Assembly: GCF_003952505.1 (NCBI RefSeq)
Contig: NZ_CP034450.1
Coordinates: 5,270,001 to 5,334,000 of the forward strand
Source: Mesorhizobium sp. M4B.F.Ca.ET.058.02.1.1
GTDB lineage: Bacteria > Pseudomonadota > Alphaproteobacteria > Rhizobiales > Rhizobiaceae
Direction: 5' to 3'
Length of the DNA: 64,000 nucleotides
Position numbers and translations under genes: made by a program. Position 1 is the first letter of the stretch, and each line of letters starts with the position of its first letter. Shown one piece after another: positions 25,594-35,316 of the stretch. The notes below the pieces were generated by a model that was not told where the DNA came from, did not search any database, and saw only the letters and a list, made by a program, of their open reading frames with translations.

Positions 25594-27492
25594 ATGGCGG
25601 GTCCGGGCGACAACACGCGCAACAAGCCGAAGAACGGGTCTGAGGCCGACAGCTTCAAGCGCTCGGTGACCGTTTGCATGCGCGCCATTGCCGGCGACAA
25701 GGATCTCGAGGTCGGTTTCGCCAAGGACCGGCCGGCGCTCGCCGGCAGCCGCGCCCGGCTGCCCGAGCTGCCGAAGAAGGCCTCGAAGGCCGATATCGCC
25801 ATCACCCGCGGGCTCGGCGATTCCATGGCGCTGAAGCGCGCCTGCCACGATCAGCGCATCCACAACAAGCTGGCGCCGGAGGGCAAGCTGGCGCGCTCGA
25901 TCTACGACGCGGTCGAGCAGGCCCGTGTCGAGGCGATCGGCAGCCGCGCCATGCAGGGCGTCGCCGACAATATCGGCTCGATGCTGGAGGACAAATACGC
26001 CAAGGCCAATCTCGTCGACGTCAAGGACAAGGCCGACGCGCCGCTCGAGGAGGCGGTGGCGCTGATGGTGCGCGAGAAGCTCACCGGCCGCGCCGTGCCC
26101 AGGAGCGGCGAGCGCCTGGTCGATCTGTGGCGCCCTTGGGTCGAGGAGAAGGCCAGCGCCGATCTCGACGGCCTGTCGGCCAAACTCGACGACCAGCAGG
26201 CTTTTGCCCGCATCGTGCGCGACATGCTGGTCTCCATGGAGATGGCCGAGGAGCTCGGCGACGACCAGGAGAGCGAAGACACCGAGGACAGTGACGACAA
26301 CGAGCCGCAGGGCGAGGAGCAGAGCGAGGAGGGCGGCGAGGACGATTCCGGCTCGGAGCAGTCGCAGTCCGACGACGCCGAGGCGTCCGACGACGACGAG
26401 CAGTCGGCCGAGACGGAAGCGTCCGACGCCACCGCCGACGACCTCTCCGACGAGGACGATTCCGACGCCGAGACGCCCGGCGAGGCGCGGCGTAACGACA
26501 ATCCCTTCACCAATTTGCCGAAGGAGATCGACTACAAGGTCTTCACCACGGCTTTCGACGAGACGGTCGGCGCCGAGGAATTGTGCGAGGAAGAGGAGCT
26601 CGACCGGCTGCGCGCCTTCCTCGACAAGCAGCTCGCCAATCTTTCCGGCGTCGTCGGCAGATTGGCCAACCGGCTGCAACGCCGGCTGATGGCCCAGCAG
26701 AACCGCTCGTGGGATTTCGACCTCGAGGAAGGCTATCTCGATCCGTCGCGACTGGTGCGCGTCGTCATCGATCCGATGCAGCCGCTGTCCTTCAAGCAGG
26801 AGCGCGACACGAAATTCCGCGACACGGTGGTGTCGCTGGTGCTCGATAATTCGGGCTCGATGCGCGGCCGGCCGATCACCGTCGCCGCCACCTGCGCCGA
26901 CATCCTGGCGCGCACGCTGGAGCGCTGCGGCGTCTCGGTCGAGATCCTCGGCTTCACCACCCGCGCCTGGAAGGGCGGGCAGGCGCGCGAGAAATGGCTG
27001 AAGGACGGCAAGCCGCCGAACCCCGGCCGGCTCAATGATCTGCGCCACATCATCTACAAATCCGCCGACCACCCATGGCGGCGGGCGCGGCGCAATCTCG
27101 GCCTGATGATGCGCGAGGGCCTGCTCAAGGAAAACATCGACGGCGAGGCGCTGCTTTGGGCGCATAACCGGCTGATCGGGCGGCCGGAACAGCGCAAGAT
27201 CCTGATGATGATCTCCGACGGCGCGCCGGTCGACGATTCCACGCTCTCGGTCAATCCCGGCAACTACCTGGAGAGGCACCTGCGCGCGGTCATCGAGCTG
27301 ATCGAGACGCGCTCGCCGGTCGAGCTATTGGCCATCGGCATCGGCCATGACGTCACCCGCTACTATCGCCGTGCCGTCACCATCGTCGATGCCGAGGAAC
27401 TGGCCGGCGCCATGACCGAGCAGCTCGCCTCGCTGTTCGGCGAGGAAAGCGCGCGCGAGATGCGGCGCGGCGGCTTGCGGCGCGCCGGATGA
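25594..27492 (+). CDS. cobT: aerobic cobaltochelatase subunit CobT
   Basis: A 632-residue CobT with the expected three parts: an N-terminal helical region, a strongly acidic linker (about residues 220-300, mostly Glu, Asp and Ser), and a C-terminal von Willebrand A domain with a MIDAS motif ([13 protein letters not shown], near residue 418). It forms a ring complex with CobS and acts on CobN. It is separated from cobS by the 156-residue insertion gene. Its stop overlaps the start of the next gene by four bases. Confidence 0.96.
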   Translation: MAGPGDNTRNKPKNGSEADSFKRSVTVCMRAIAGDKDLEVGFAKDRPALAGSRARLPELPKKASKADIAITRGLGDSMALKRACHDQRIHNKLAPEGKLARSIYDAVEQARVEAIGSRAMQGVADNIGSMLEDKYAKANLVDVKDKADAPLEEAVALMVREKLTGRAVPRSGERLVDLWRPWVEEKASADLDGLSAKLDDQQAFARIVRDMLVSMEMAEELGDDQESEDTEDSDDNEPQGEEQSEEGGEDDSGSEQSQSDDAEASDDDEQSAETEASDATADDLSDEDDSDAETPGEARRNDNPFTNLPKEIDYKVFTTAFDETVGAEELCEEEELDRLRAFLDKQLANLSGVVGRLANRLQRRLMAQQNRSWDFDLEEGYLDPSRLVRVVIDPMQPLSFKQERDTKFRDTVVSLVLDNSGSMRGRPITVAATCADILARTLERCGVSVEILGFTTRAWKGGQAREKWLKDGKPPNPGRLNDLRHIIYKSADHPWRRARRNLGLMMREGLLKENIDGEALLWAHNRLIGRPEQRKILMMISDGAPVDDSTLSVNPGNYLERHLRAVIELIETRSPVELLAIGIGHDVTRYYRRAVTIVDAEELAGAMTEQLASLFGEESAREMRRGGLRRAG

Positions 27493-28511
27493 AGCTCATG
27501 GTGCGGGGCTTGCGGCGAACGGTTCTGGCTGCCTGCGCGCTGGCCGGCATGCTGTCGCCGGCCGTCGCCGCCGGTCTGGCTTCCATCGAGCCGGTCGAGA
27601 TCTCGGCGCGGCCGATAGGCCAGTTCCGCATTGGCCATGACGACAAGCAGTTCGGGCCGCTGGAATTCGTCGGCGGTCTGGAGATGACCTCGCCGTCGCG
27701 CGATTTCGGCGCGCTCTCGGCCTTCCGCTTCCTCAAGCCCGGCGGCGACTTCATCGGCGTCGCCGACACCGGCTTCTGGTTTTTCGGCACGGTCGCACAC
27801 GATGCCGACAAGCGGCCGTCGGGCATCCAGAATTTCCGCATGCAGCAGATGGTCGACCGGTCGGGACGGCCGATCGAAAAGAAATGGGAGGTCGACGCCG
27901 AGGGCCTCGCGGTCAAGGACGGCATCGCCACGGTCGGTTTCGAGCGAAACCAGCGCGTCGCCCAGTTCAGGATCGATCCCGACAAGATGAAGGCGCCGTT
28001 CAAGGAGCTCGACTATCTCGTGCCGGCCCGGGAGCTGCGCCAGAACCGCGGCTTCGAGACCGTCACCCATGCCAATCCCTACGGCCAGCACGAAGGCGGG
28101 CTGGTCGTGGTGTCGGAAAAGAGCCTGGACAAGGCCGGCAACATCTTCGCGGCGATCATCGAGGGCCCGAACAAGGGCGTCTTCACCGTCAAGCGCAATG
28201 GCGATTTCGACATCACCGACGGCGCCTTCCTGCCCGATGGCGATCTTCTGCTGCTCGAGCGCAGCTTCTCGATGGCGGGCGGGGTGAAGATGCGGCTGAG
28301 GCGCATCTACGGCGAGAGCGTCGAGAAGGGCGCCGTCGCCGACGGGCCGGTGCTGCTGGAGGCCGACATGGGCTACCAGATCGACAATATGGAAGGGCTC
28401 GACGTCTGGACCCGCGACGATGGCGCGCAGATGGTGTCGCTGATGTCGGACGACAACCACTCGATCCTGCAGCGCAACCTCTATCTGGAATTCATCCTGC
28501 ACCAGGATTGA
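27489..28511 (+). CDS. esterase-like activity of phytase family protein
   Basis: A 340-residue secreted protein of the phytase-like esterase family (PF13449). A signal peptide covers residues 1-27 (cleavage after AVAA). Family landmarks include FGGLEM-type [25 protein letters not shown] near residue 136, and [10 protein letters not shown] near residue 188. It is likely a beta-propeller periplasmic protein. Real phytase activity is not established for the family. It overlaps the cobT stop by four bases, an arrangement conserved in rhizobia next to rpmB. Confidence 0.86.
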   Translation: MKLMVRGLRRTVLAACALAGMLSPAVAAGLASIEPVEISARPIGQFRIGHDDKQFGPLEFVGGLEMTSPSRDFGALSAFRFLKPGGDFIGVADTGFWFFGTVAHDADKRPSGIQNFRMQQMVDRSGRPIEKKWEVDAEGLAVKDGIATVGFERNQRVAQFRIDPDKMKAPFKELDYLVPARELRQNRGFETVTHANPYGQHEGGLVVVSEKSLDKAGNIFAAIIEGPNKGVFTVKRNGDFDITDGAFLPDGDLLLLERSFSMAGGVKMRLRRIYGESVEKGAVADGPVLLEADMGYQIDNMEGLDVWTRDDGAQMVSLMSDDNHSILQRNLYLEFILHQD

Positions 28512-28520
28512 GGGGCCGGC

Positions 28521-29192
28521 CTAGGGCTTGGCCGCAATCCAGATGACGTGGCGGGCGCCGCGCTTGCCATGGGCACGCGCCTTGACCTCCTCGACGGTGA
28601 AGCCCGCCTGTTTCAGGCGCCGCGTGAAGCCGCTGTCCGGCCCTTGCGACCACACCGCCAGCACGCCGCCCGACTTCAACGCCGCACGTGCATGGCCGAG
28701 GCCGGCCGCGCGGTAGAGGGCGTCATTGTCCTTGTAGACGATGCCTTCAGGGCCATTGTCGACATCGAGCAGGATGGCGTCCCAGGCCGACATCCCGGCG
28801 CCGATGACGCGCCCGACATCGCTTTCCAGGATGGTGACGCGGGGGTCGTCGAGACAGCCGTCGAAAATCCCGGCCATCGGGCCGCGCGCCCAGGCGACGA
28901 CGGCCGGCACCAGTTCGGCGACGGTGATGCTTGCGTCCGGGCCAAGCTCGGCAAGGGCGGCGCGCAGCGTGAAGCCCATACCAAGGCCGCCGATCAGGAT
29001 TTTCGGCTGCTTGTGACCGGCGATCCTTTCGCAGGCGAGTTTTGCAAGCGCCTGCTCGGAGCCGCTGAGGCGGCTGTTCATCAGCTCATTGCTGCCGAGC
29101 ATGATAGAGAACTCGGAGCCGCGCTGCTTCAAACGAAGTTCTTGTTCGCCATCAGGCGTCTTTGCCGAGTCGAGTTGGACCCAGGGTATCAT
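28521..29192 (-). CDS. spermidine synthase-like SAM-dependent methyltransferase
   Basis: A 223-residue Rossmann-fold protein resembling the SpeE family. The SAM-type loop is LIGGLGMGFTLRAAL (about residues 66-80), followed by the acidic VAELVPAVVAWAR and DAILLDVDNGPEG. It lacks the N-terminal beta domain of true spermidine synthase, so polyamine synthesis is doubtful. The ATG at 29192 lies in a palindromic repeat, and no strong ribosome binding site is seen. Confidence 0.78.
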   Translation of the reverse strand: MIPWVQLDSAKTPDGEQELRLKQRGSEFSIMLGSNELMNSRLSGSEQALAKLACERIAGHKQPKILIGGLGMGFTLRAALAELGPDASITVAELVPAVVAWARGPMAGIFDGCLDDPRVTILESDVGRVIGAGMSAWDAILLDVDNGPEGIVYKDNDALYRAAGLGHARAALKSGGVLAVWSQGPDSGFTRRLKQAGFTVEEVKARAHGKRGARHVIWIAAKP

Positions 29193-29203
29193 GCTCTACC
29201 TTT

Positions 29204-29250
29204 GAGCATGATCTTGTCCGAAGACCGGTTCCCACTTTTCGGGATCATGC
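29204..29250. repeat. intergenic palindromic element, family A
   Basis: GAGCATGATCTTGTCCGAAGACC followed by TTTTCGGGATCATGC forms an imperfect inverted repeat. The same core appears at 46426-46496, with weaker relatives at 41871-41919 and 53324-53378. Directly before it, ATCATGCTC (29189-29197) pairs with GAGCATGAT (29204-29212). Confidence 0.75.
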
Positions 29251-29251
29251 A

Positions 29252-29932
29252 TTAGGTGGCCAGCGCCGGCTGGCTCCAGCGGGCGGCGAGCAACCGGTAG
29301 GGGATCAGCGCCACTACGGCGATGATCAGCTTCACCGAGAGGTCGCCGAGCGCCCAGGACACCCAGCGCATGGTCTCGGCCGGCAGCACACCCAGCAGCG
29401 GCGCCGCCTCCAGTGCGAAGGCATCGTTCGGGCCGGCGAAGGCGAAAGCGGCGGAGAAGGCGACGCCGAAGAAGATGATGGTGTCGAACACGGAGCCGAC
29501 CAGCGTGCCGACGATCGGCGCGCGCCACCAGCTCTGCCGGCGCAGCCGGTTGAATACGGTGACGTCGAGCAGCTGCGCGGTGAGGAAGGCGGCGCCCGAG
29601 GCAGCGGCGATGCGCACCAGCCGGTCGGCGGCGGTCTCGAACTCGATCAGGCCGTGTCGGAACAGGAAGGGCGGGACGAGGATCGAGCAGATCACGGCCG
29701 TCATGAAGCCGACGAAGACGATCCTGCGCGCCACCGTCGGGCCATAGCGGCGGTTGGCGAGGTCGGTGACCAGGAAAGAGAAGGGGTAGGTGAAGGCGCC
29801 CCAGGTCAAGATGTCAGCCAGTGACAGGCCGCTGATCTCACCCTGCATCGGGAACTGCACAAGGATGTTGGAGGCCACGACGACGAGCGCCATGGCGGCC
29901 ACGAAGGGCAGGTAACGCGAGAAGGAATTCAT
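29252..29932 (-). CDS. yhhQ: queuosine precursor transporter (YhhQ/VUT family)
   Basis: A 226-residue integral membrane protein with about six hydrophobic spans. Family features are the N-terminal RYLPFVAAMALVVVASNILVQFP, and ADILTWGAFTYPFSFLVTDLANRRYG near residue 40. Members import queuosine precursors such as preQ1 or queuine for tRNA modification. The assignment is strongly supported by a preQ1-I riboswitch that overlaps the start codon at 29932. The AGGA Shine-Dalgarno sequence lies inside the aptamer. Confidence 0.94.
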   Translation of the reverse strand: MNSFSRYLPFVAAMALVVVASNILVQFPMQGEISGLSLADILTWGAFTYPFSFLVTDLANRRYGPTVARRIVFVGFMTAVICSILVPPFLFRHGLIEFETAADRLVRIAAASGAAFLTAQLLDVTVFNRLRRQSWWRAPIVGTLVGSVFDTIIFFGVAFSAAFAFAGPNDAFALEAAPLLGVLPAETMRWVSWALGDLSVKLIIAVVALIPYRLLAARWSQPALAT

Positions 29933-29958
29933 TTTTTTATCCTGGGTAATGGAACCAG
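29930..29958 (-). promoter_or_regulatory. preQ1-I riboswitch including the yhhQ start codon
   Basis: The minus-strand RNA reads CUGG UUC CAU UA C CCAG G AUAAAAAA AUG. CUGG pairs with CCAG (P1), the L1 loop starts UUC, an unpaired C precedes the 3' arm of P1, and the tail is AUAAAAAA. This matches the compact preQ1-I pattern of Bacillus subtilis position by position. P2, there UAG with CUA, is here CAU with AUG, a covariant pair. The AUG is the yhhQ start codon, and AGGA for ribosome binding overlaps P1, so ligand binding should block translation. Confidence 0.88.
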
Positions 29959-30072
29959 CGGGAGCGCCGCCCTGGCGTGGACGACGCTATCGTCTTGCTT
30001 CGAATATGAAATCGGACCGGAAATCGCTTCGTGCTCCCGGTCCGGCTAGCGGCGGTGATCCGCCGAAAGGCG

Positions 30073-30369
30073 TCAGGCTGCCGGCTGCTCGGCGAGCTTC
30101 TTGGCGATCTGCTTCTTCAACAGACGGGCGCGCTGCGACAGCTCCTTGGCGTCGGCCTTGGCCAGGAAGGCGTCAAGGCCGCCGCGGTGCTCGACCGAAC
30201 GCAGCGCGTTGGCCGAAATGCGCAGGCGCACATTCTGGTTCAACACTTCGGAGATCAGCGTCACATTGACCAGGTTCGGCAGGAAGCGGCGCTTGGTCTT
30301 GTTGTTGGCGTGGCTCACATTGTTGCCGGTCTGGACTGCCTTGGCAGTGAGCTCGCAGGTGCGGGACAT
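30073..30369 (-). CDS. rpmB: 50S ribosomal protein L28
   Basis: A 98-residue L28 protein of the large ribosomal subunit. The N-terminus [29 protein letters not shown] is diagnostic. The ATG at 30369 is chosen because GAAGGTTAG precedes it and because it gives the family start; the longer frame to 30399 adds a spurious leader. It lies in a conserved rhizobial neighbourhood with the phytase-like and DUF3108 genes. Confidence 0.98.
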   Translation of the reverse strand: MSRTCELTAKAVQTGNNVSHANNKTKRRFLPNLVNVTLISEVLNQNVRLRISANALRSVEHRGGLDAFLAKADAKELSQRARLLKKQIAKKLAEQPAA

Positions 30370-30619
30370 GATACTAACCTTCAGTTCTCGGTCGGCCAAA
30401 CCATTCGACCCGCGCCAGGCGGCGCGCGGTCTCGGTCAGGCGGCCTTATGGAAAAAGTTGGCGTTCCATAGTGGCATTTCACCGGCGCGTCAAGCTCCGG
30501 CCAGCCGGCATCGTCAGGCCATATTCCATATAAAGGCCGGATTTCTCCCTATAAGCCAGCGACATAGGGACATGCCAGCCTGGAATTGCCCGTTTCCCGG
30601 CTGAAAATCGAGGACTGCC

Positions 30620-31426
30620 ATGCTTCGCCCCCCTGTGCTTCGTTTGCCATATGCGTTCGCTGGATTGCTCGCCGTGGCCCTGCCGACGGCAAGTTTCGCC
30701 GCCGCGGCGCCACAATCCTTCAAGGGTGAATACACGGTGTCGTTCCTCGGCCTTTCGGTGGCCAGGGCGACGTTCTCGAGCCGCTATGACGGCGATAATT
30801 ACGCGATCAACGGCACCGTCTCAGCGGCAGGCCTCGCCAAGCTGTTCGACGACACAAAGGGCACGGTTTCGTCCAAAGGCACGATTTCAGGCAAGCAGAT
30901 GCGGCCTGCGGCGTTCCGGGCCGACTACACGTCGGGCAAGAAGGCCTCGGTGGTCGACATCCGCTTCGCCAATGGCGCGGTAACCTCGACCGAGGTCATA
31001 CCGGCGCCGAAGAAGCGCGATCCCAAGAGCTGGGTGCCGCTTGGCGCGGGCGACCTGAAGTCGGTTCTCGATCCGATGGCGGCGACCGTCATCCACGCCG
31101 ACAGCCTCGATCAGGTCTGCGGGCGCACGGTCAAGTTCTACGACGGCGAGATGCGCGCCAACCTGACGCTGACCTATGCCTCGAAAGGGTCGATCTCGGT
31201 GCGGGGCTACAAGGGCGACACGGTGACCTGCCGGATGGGGTTCGAGCCGGTGGCGGGGTACCGCAAGGGCCGCAAGGCGCTGAATTTCCTCAAGGACCGG
31301 AGCCGCATGATGGTGACGTTTGCACCGCTCGGCCAAACCGGCGTATATGCGCCGATCCGCGCAACGGTCGGGACCCAGATCGGCCCGCTGACCATCAGCG
31401 CCGGACGGTTCGAAGCCATAAACTAG
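30620..31426 (+). CDS. secreted DUF3108 protein
   Basis: A 268-residue exported protein of the DUF3108 family. The signal peptide covers about residues 1-29. The mature part starts QSFKGEYTVSFLGLSVARATFSS, typical of the family's repeating beta strands, and contains CGRTVKFYDGEMRANL and VTCRMGFEPVAGYRKG with two possible disulfide cysteines. The function is unknown; the family may be outer-membrane or periplasmic. It is divergent from rpmB with a 250-bp intergenic region. Confidence 0.85.
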   Translation: MLRPPVLRLPYAFAGLLAVALPTASFAAAAPQSFKGEYTVSFLGLSVARATFSSRYDGDNYAINGTVSAAGLAKLFDDTKGTVSSKGTISGKQMRPAAFRADYTSGKKASVVDIRFANGAVTSTEVIPAPKKRDPKSWVPLGAGDLKSVLDPMAATVIHADSLDQVCGRTVKFYDGEMRANLTLTYASKGSISVRGYKGDTVTCRMGFEPVAGYRKGRKALNFLKDRSRMMVTFAPLGQTGVYAPIRATVGTQIGPLTISAGRFEAIN

Positions 31427-31454
31427 GCGCGTTTGCGCGCCGCCGGAGACAGGC

Positions 31455-32342
31455 ATGGGGCGCGCAACACTGATCGGCTTCTCGGCGGTCGCCATGTGGT
31501 CGCTGCTGGCGCTGTTGACCGACGCGTCCGGCCAGGTGCCGCCATTCCTGCTGTCGGCCATCACCTTCGCCATCGGCACGTGCGTCGGGCTCGCCGCGCG
31601 GCTGGTGATGCCGGCCGCTGACCGGAGCAAAAAGATCCCGCCGCAAGTCTGGGTGATCGGCATTGCCGGCCTATTCGGCTACCATTTCTTCTACTTCACC
31701 GCGCTGCGCAACGCGCCGGCGGTGGAGGCGAGCCTGATCGCCTATCTGTGGCCACTGCTGATCGTGCTGGGCTCGGCGCTGATGCCGGGCGAGCGGCTAG
31801 CCTGGAACCACGTCGTCGGCGCGCTGCTCGGCCTCGCGGGAACGGTACTCATCGTCACCAAGGGCGGCGGGCTCGCCTTCGACGCGCGCTATGCCTTCGG
31901 CTATGCGATGGCCGGCGTCTGCGCCCTCCTGTGGTCGTCCTATTCGCTGTTGTCGCGGCGTTTCCCGTCGGTGCCGACCTCGATCGTCACCTGGTTTTGC
32001 GCCGCGACGTCGGCGCTTTCGCTGGCCTGCCACTTCCTGCTCGAGCAGACGGTGCTTCCCGTCGGCATCGGCCAGTGGCTGGCCGTGTTCGGCCTTGGCC
32101 TGATGCCGGTGGGGGCCGCCTTCTACGCCTGGGACATCGGCGTCAAGCGCGGCAACATCCAGGTGCTGGGCGCGGCGAGCTACGCCGCGCCGTTGCTGTC
32201 GACGCTGGTGCTGATCATTGCCGGCGTCGCCGAGCCGTCGCTGCGCATCCTCGCCGCCTGCGTGCTCATCACCGGCGGCGCGGCACTTGCCGCGAAGTCG
32301 CTGTTGCTGCGCAAAGCGGCCACGGGTGAGGCAAACGCATGA
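31455..32342 (+). CDS. EamA/DMT-family transporter (YddG-like exporter)
   Basis: A 295-residue ten-helix drug/metabolite transporter with two EamA repeats. The second half-repeat contains GAASYAAPLLSTLVLIIAG. The closest resemblance I can name is the YddG aromatic amino acid and methyl viologen exporter. The ATG at 31455 lies 28 bases after the DUF3108 gene. Its stop overlaps the lysoplasmalogenase start by four bases. Confidence 0.83.
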   Translation: MGRATLIGFSAVAMWSLLALLTDASGQVPPFLLSAITFAIGTCVGLAARLVMPAADRSKKIPPQVWVIGIAGLFGYHFFYFTALRNAPAVEASLIAYLWPLLIVLGSALMPGERLAWNHVVGALLGLAGTVLIVTKGGGLAFDARYAFGYAMAGVCALLWSSYSLLSRRFPSVPTSIVTWFCAATSALSLACHFLLEQTVLPVGIGQWLAVFGLGLMPVGAAFYAWDIGVKRGNIQVLGAASYAAPLLSTLVLIIAGVAEPSLRILAACVLITGGAALAAKSLLLRKAATGEANA

Positions 32343-33010
32343 TGCCGTTTCCCGGCGGCATCGACGCCAACGCCAATGCGACGCTGGTGTTCTCGCTGGT
32401 GGCGGCGGTGATCTACGCTTTCACGCTCAACATGCCGCCGAGCCTCGCCCGCTCGGCGGCAAAGACGCTTGCCGTCGCCGTGCTGGCGGTGCTCGCCCTC
32501 ATGCAGGGCGGCCCATTTCTGTTGGCTGCCGCGCTCGCGCTCAGCGCCGTCGGCGATGCCTTCCTGTCACGCGATGGCGAGAGGGCCTTCCTTGGCGGGC
32601 TGGCCAGTTTTCTTACGGCGCATATCCTCTACGTTCCGCTGTTCCTGCAAAGCGGCGGCGGGCTGGATGTGCTTGGCTCCGAATCCTGGCGCGGCGCGAT
32701 CGCGCTCGCCATGGCGGCATTCGCGATCGTCATGCTGGCGGCACTCTGGCGCCGTGTCGGCCCCGCCTTGCGCCTGCCGATCGCCGTCTATGTCGCGGCG
32801 ATCCTCGCCATGGGGATTTCGGCGCTCACCACCAGCAATACGCTGGTGATCGGCGGCGCCATCCTGTTCATGGCGTCGGATGGGTTGCTCGCCGCCGAAA
32901 AATTCCTGCTCGCCGCCATCTCCCCGCACCGCGCCTGGATGCGTTACGCGGTCTGGGCGCTCTACTACGCCGCGCAGGCGGCGATCAGCTTGGGTTTTCT
33001 ACTCGGCTAA
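32339..33010 (+). CDS. lysoplasmalogenase family protein (YhhN)
   Basis: A 223-residue integral membrane protein of the YhhN/TMEM86 family with about eight hydrophobic spans. ALSAVGDAFLSRDG carries the conserved Asp-containing motif and ALYYAAQAAISLGFL ends the protein. Related eukaryotic enzymes cleave vinyl-ether bonds of lysoplasmalogens; bacterial substrates are uncertain. It is coupled to the upstream EamA gene by an ATGA overlap and its stop overlaps the convergent cupin gene by four bases. Confidence 0.82.
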   Translation: MMPFPGGIDANANATLVFSLVAAVIYAFTLNMPPSLARSAAKTLAVAVLAVLALMQGGPFLLAAALALSAVGDAFLSRDGERAFLGGLASFLTAHILYVPLFLQSGGGLDVLGSESWRGAIALAMAAFAIVMLAALWRRVGPALRLPIAVYVAAILAMGISALTTSNTLVIGGAILFMASDGLLAAEKFLLAAISPHRAWMRYAVWALYYAAQAAISLGFLLG

Positions 33011-33435
33011 GGCTGTTTCGGCTGCCAGCCCGGCTCGGCCATCTCGAAGGCGGCGAAGTCGAAGCCCGGCGCCACGGTGCAGCCGACCAGCGACCATTCG
33101 CCGAGGCTGCGCGCCGACTGCCACCAGCCGGCCGGCACCACGATCTGCGGCCGCTCGCCGGCGGCAAGGGCGATGCCCAGCACCTGCTCGATCACGCCGC
33201 CGCCTTCCTCATGCATCGACAGCGCCAGCGGCGCGCCGGCATGGAAGTGCCAGACCTCGGCCGCGTCCCTCACCCGGTGCCAGGCCGACAGTTGGCCCTC
33301 TTCCAGAAGGAAGTAGATGGCGGTCGAATGGCCGCGCGCGCCTCCGGCACCATCGCGAAAGGTCTCGGCATACCAGCCACCCTCCGGGTGCGGCTGCAAG
33401 CCGAGCGTGGCGATGATTTCGGCGGCACTGGTCAT
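33007..33435 (-). CDS. cupin-type DUF985 protein
   Basis: A 142-residue cupin_5 (DUF985) protein. It starts with AAEIIATLGLQPHPEGGWYAETFRD, the family signature, then STAIYFLLEEGQLSAWHRV and HFHAGAPLALSMH with metal-ligand-like His residues. The enzymatic role is unknown; some members bind sugar-nucleotide-like ligands. It is followed on the same strand by gloB, which lies upstream 22 bases away. Confidence 0.87.
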   Translation of the reverse strand: MTSAAEIIATLGLQPHPEGGWYAETFRDGAGGARGHSTAIYFLLEEGQLSAWHRVRDAAEVWHFHAGAPLALSMHEEGGGVIEQVLGIALAAGERPQIVVPAGWWQSARSLGEWSLVGCTVAPGFDFAAFEMAEPGWQPKQP

Positions 33436-33457
33436 CGGCCGGAAGCTAGCACGAGGC

Positions 33458-34225
33458 TCAGAAATTGTCCTTGCGCTTGCGGATCTCGGCGAACACCTCG
33501 GCGTCGGCGGCCGTCTCCATGCCGAGATGCTTGCGGATCGCCGGGTCGTGCCAGCGCAGGAACGGATTGGTCGACAATTCCTCGCCGATCGTCGTCGGCA
33601 GCGTCGGCTTGTCGTCGGCGCGCAGTGCCTCGATCCGGGCGGCGCGTTCCTTCAGGGCCGAATTGGTCGGGTCGACGGTCAGCGCGAAGCGGGCGTTGGA
33701 CAGCGTGTATTCATGGCCGCAATAGACGACCGTGTCGGCCGGCAGCGCCGCCAGCTTCTTCAGCGAAGCGTACATCACCGGCGGCTTGCACTCGAACAGC
33801 CGGCCGCAGCCCAGCGCAAACAGCGTGTCGGCGGTGAAGGCGACTTTCGAGGCCGGCAGATGGTAGGAGACATGGCCGGCGGTGTGGCCTGGCGTGGCGA
33901 TGACGTCGATCCGTTCCTCGCCGAGGTGGACGACGGAGCCTTCGCCGACCGTCTCGTCGATGCCGGGGATTTTCTCCTTTTCCGCTTCCGGCCCGATGAT
34001 GCGCAGCTTGAAGCGTTCCTTCAGCGCCAGATTGGCCTCGACATGGTCGACATGGTGGTGAGTGGTCAGGATCAGCGTCGGCGTCCAGCCGGTGCGCTGG
34101 ATGGCGGCCAGAATCGGCGCCTCCTCGGGTGCGTCGATGATGGCGGTCTGGCCGCTCGTGGGGTCACGCACCAGCACGCCGAAATTGTCGCTGCGGCACA
34201 TGAACTGTTCGATTTCGACCGGCAT
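33458..34225 (-). CDS. gloB: hydroxyacylglutathione hydrolase (glyoxalase II)
   Basis: A 255-residue metallo-beta-lactamase-fold enzyme. The binuclear metal motif THHHVDHVE is complete, followed by [12 protein letters not shown] and the C-terminal HAGYRD-like CGHEYTLSN. It hydrolyses S-lactoylglutathione in methylglyoxal detoxification. The ATG at 34225 has GGAGAGA upstream and gives the family start MPVEIEQF; the frame extends further upstream without need. It is divergent from the methyltransferase gene. Confidence 0.95.
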   Translation of the reverse strand: MPVEIEQFMCRSDNFGVLVRDPTSGQTAIIDAPEEAPILAAIQRTGWTPTLILTTHHHVDHVEANLALKERFKLRIIGPEAEKEKIPGIDETVGEGSVVHLGEERIDVIATPGHTAGHVSYHLPASKVAFTADTLFALGCGRLFECKPPVMYASLKKLAALPADTVVYCGHEYTLSNARFALTVDPTNSALKERAARIEALRADDKPTLPTTIGEELSTNPFLRWHDPAIRKHLGMETAADAEVFAEIRKRKDNF

Positions 34226-34293
34226 CGCGTCTCTCCACCAAAGCGCCGTGCGTCCAATTCGACGCACAAAGGACGCTCTAAGCTGTTTATCTG

Positions 34294-34339
34294 CTGCATC
34301 GCGCTTTCCGAAATCGAAACCGATTTCGGGCCGATGCAG
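34294..34339. repeat. palindromic element between gloB and the methyltransferase gene
   Basis: CTGCATCG (34294-34301) pairs with CGATGCAG (34332-34339), and the interior contains a second inverted repeat CCGAAATCG / CGATTTCGG. This is another short intergenic palindrome, of unknown function. Confidence 0.6.
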
Positions 34340-34424
34340 TTGTCGCCGCAGACATAGGGCGCTTGGGCGCCGATGTCATCCGCCTTTGTTGAACTTGCAA
34401 TGCTTCGAAGCTACCGTCCCGGCC

Positions 34425-35201
34425 ATGCATTCCGATATCGTCGACCTCCGTTCCTTCTATTCGACCACGCTGGGGCGCCTGGCCGAGCGCTCGATCACCA
34501 TGGCGCTGTCGTCGATCTGGGCGGCCGTGCCAAACGAGCGGCTGGTCGGGCTCGGCTACACCTTGCCGTGGCTGGAGCGGTTCGGCGCCGACGCCGAGCG
34601 CGTCTTTGCCTTCATGCCGGCGACGCAGGGGGCCGTGGTCTGGCCGACGACGGGGCCGACGGCGACCGCGCTGGTCTTCGACGAGGAATTGCCGCTGGTC
34701 GATTCCTGCATCGACCGCGTGCTGCTGGTGCACTCGCTCGAACATGTCGAAAACCCGCGCGAGACGCTGAACGAGATCTGGCGGGTGCTATCGCCTGCCG
34801 GTCGCGTCGTCATCGTCGTGCCCAACCGGCGCGGCGTCTGGGCGCGTTTCGAGCACACGCCGTTCGGCAATGGCCGGCCGTTCTCGCGCGGCCAGCTCAC
34901 GGAATTGCTGCGCGAGGCGAACTTCACGCCGGCGGCGTGGTCGGACGCGCTGTTCTTCCCGCCGTCGCCGCGGCGTTTCATGATGCGGTTCCACAATGTG
35001 CTGGAGCGCGCCGGCCGGCGCTTCTGGCCGATCTTTTCCGGCGTCATCGTGGTCGAGGCGCAAAAGCGGCTCTACCAGGGCGTGCCGGTCGTGCAGCGCG
35101 CCTCGCGCCGTGTCTTCGTGCCTGTGCTGACGCCGCAAGGCGCCACCAGGCTCGGGCGGCTGGCCGCGAACAAGGTGCAAGCCCGGGTGACGCGTTCGTG
35201 A
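34425..35201 (+). CDS. class I SAM-dependent methyltransferase
   Basis: A 258-residue methyltransferase of the type found next to gloB in rhizobia. The SAM domain resembles Methyltransf_11: VLLVHSLEHVENPRETLNEIWRVLSPAGRV (about residues 100-130). The first glycine-rich motif is weak, as in many of these proteins. The ATG at 34425 is in a poor context and an upstream in-frame start is possible but runs through the gloB promoter. The substrate is unknown; ubiquinone-type C-methylation is not suggested. Confidence 0.78.
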   Translation: MHSDIVDLRSFYSTTLGRLAERSITMALSSIWAAVPNERLVGLGYTLPWLERFGADAERVFAFMPATQGAVVWPTTGPTATALVFDEELPLVDSCIDRVLLVHSLEHVENPRETLNEIWRVLSPAGRVVIVVPNRRGVWARFEHTPFGNGRPFSRGQLTELLREANFTPAAWSDALFFPPSPRRFMMRFHNVLERAGRRFWPIFSGVIVVEAQKRLYQGVPVVQRASRRVFVPVLTPQGATRLGRLAANKVQARVTRS

Positions 35202-35316
35202 TCGCGGCAGCGCCTTGCCTCATCCTATCTGTCGGGGGCGGGTTCGCGGCCTGAAGGACATGCCGGTCGCGCTCGCGCCGGTTTCAGTACCTTTTCCGAA
35301 AGCAGGGACATCTGAC

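Noticed and set aside
25000..27279. A 759-residue antisense open frame over cobT
   Set aside because: It mirrors the GC-rich codon pattern of cobT on the opposite strand, has no recognisable domain, and cobT is well supported.
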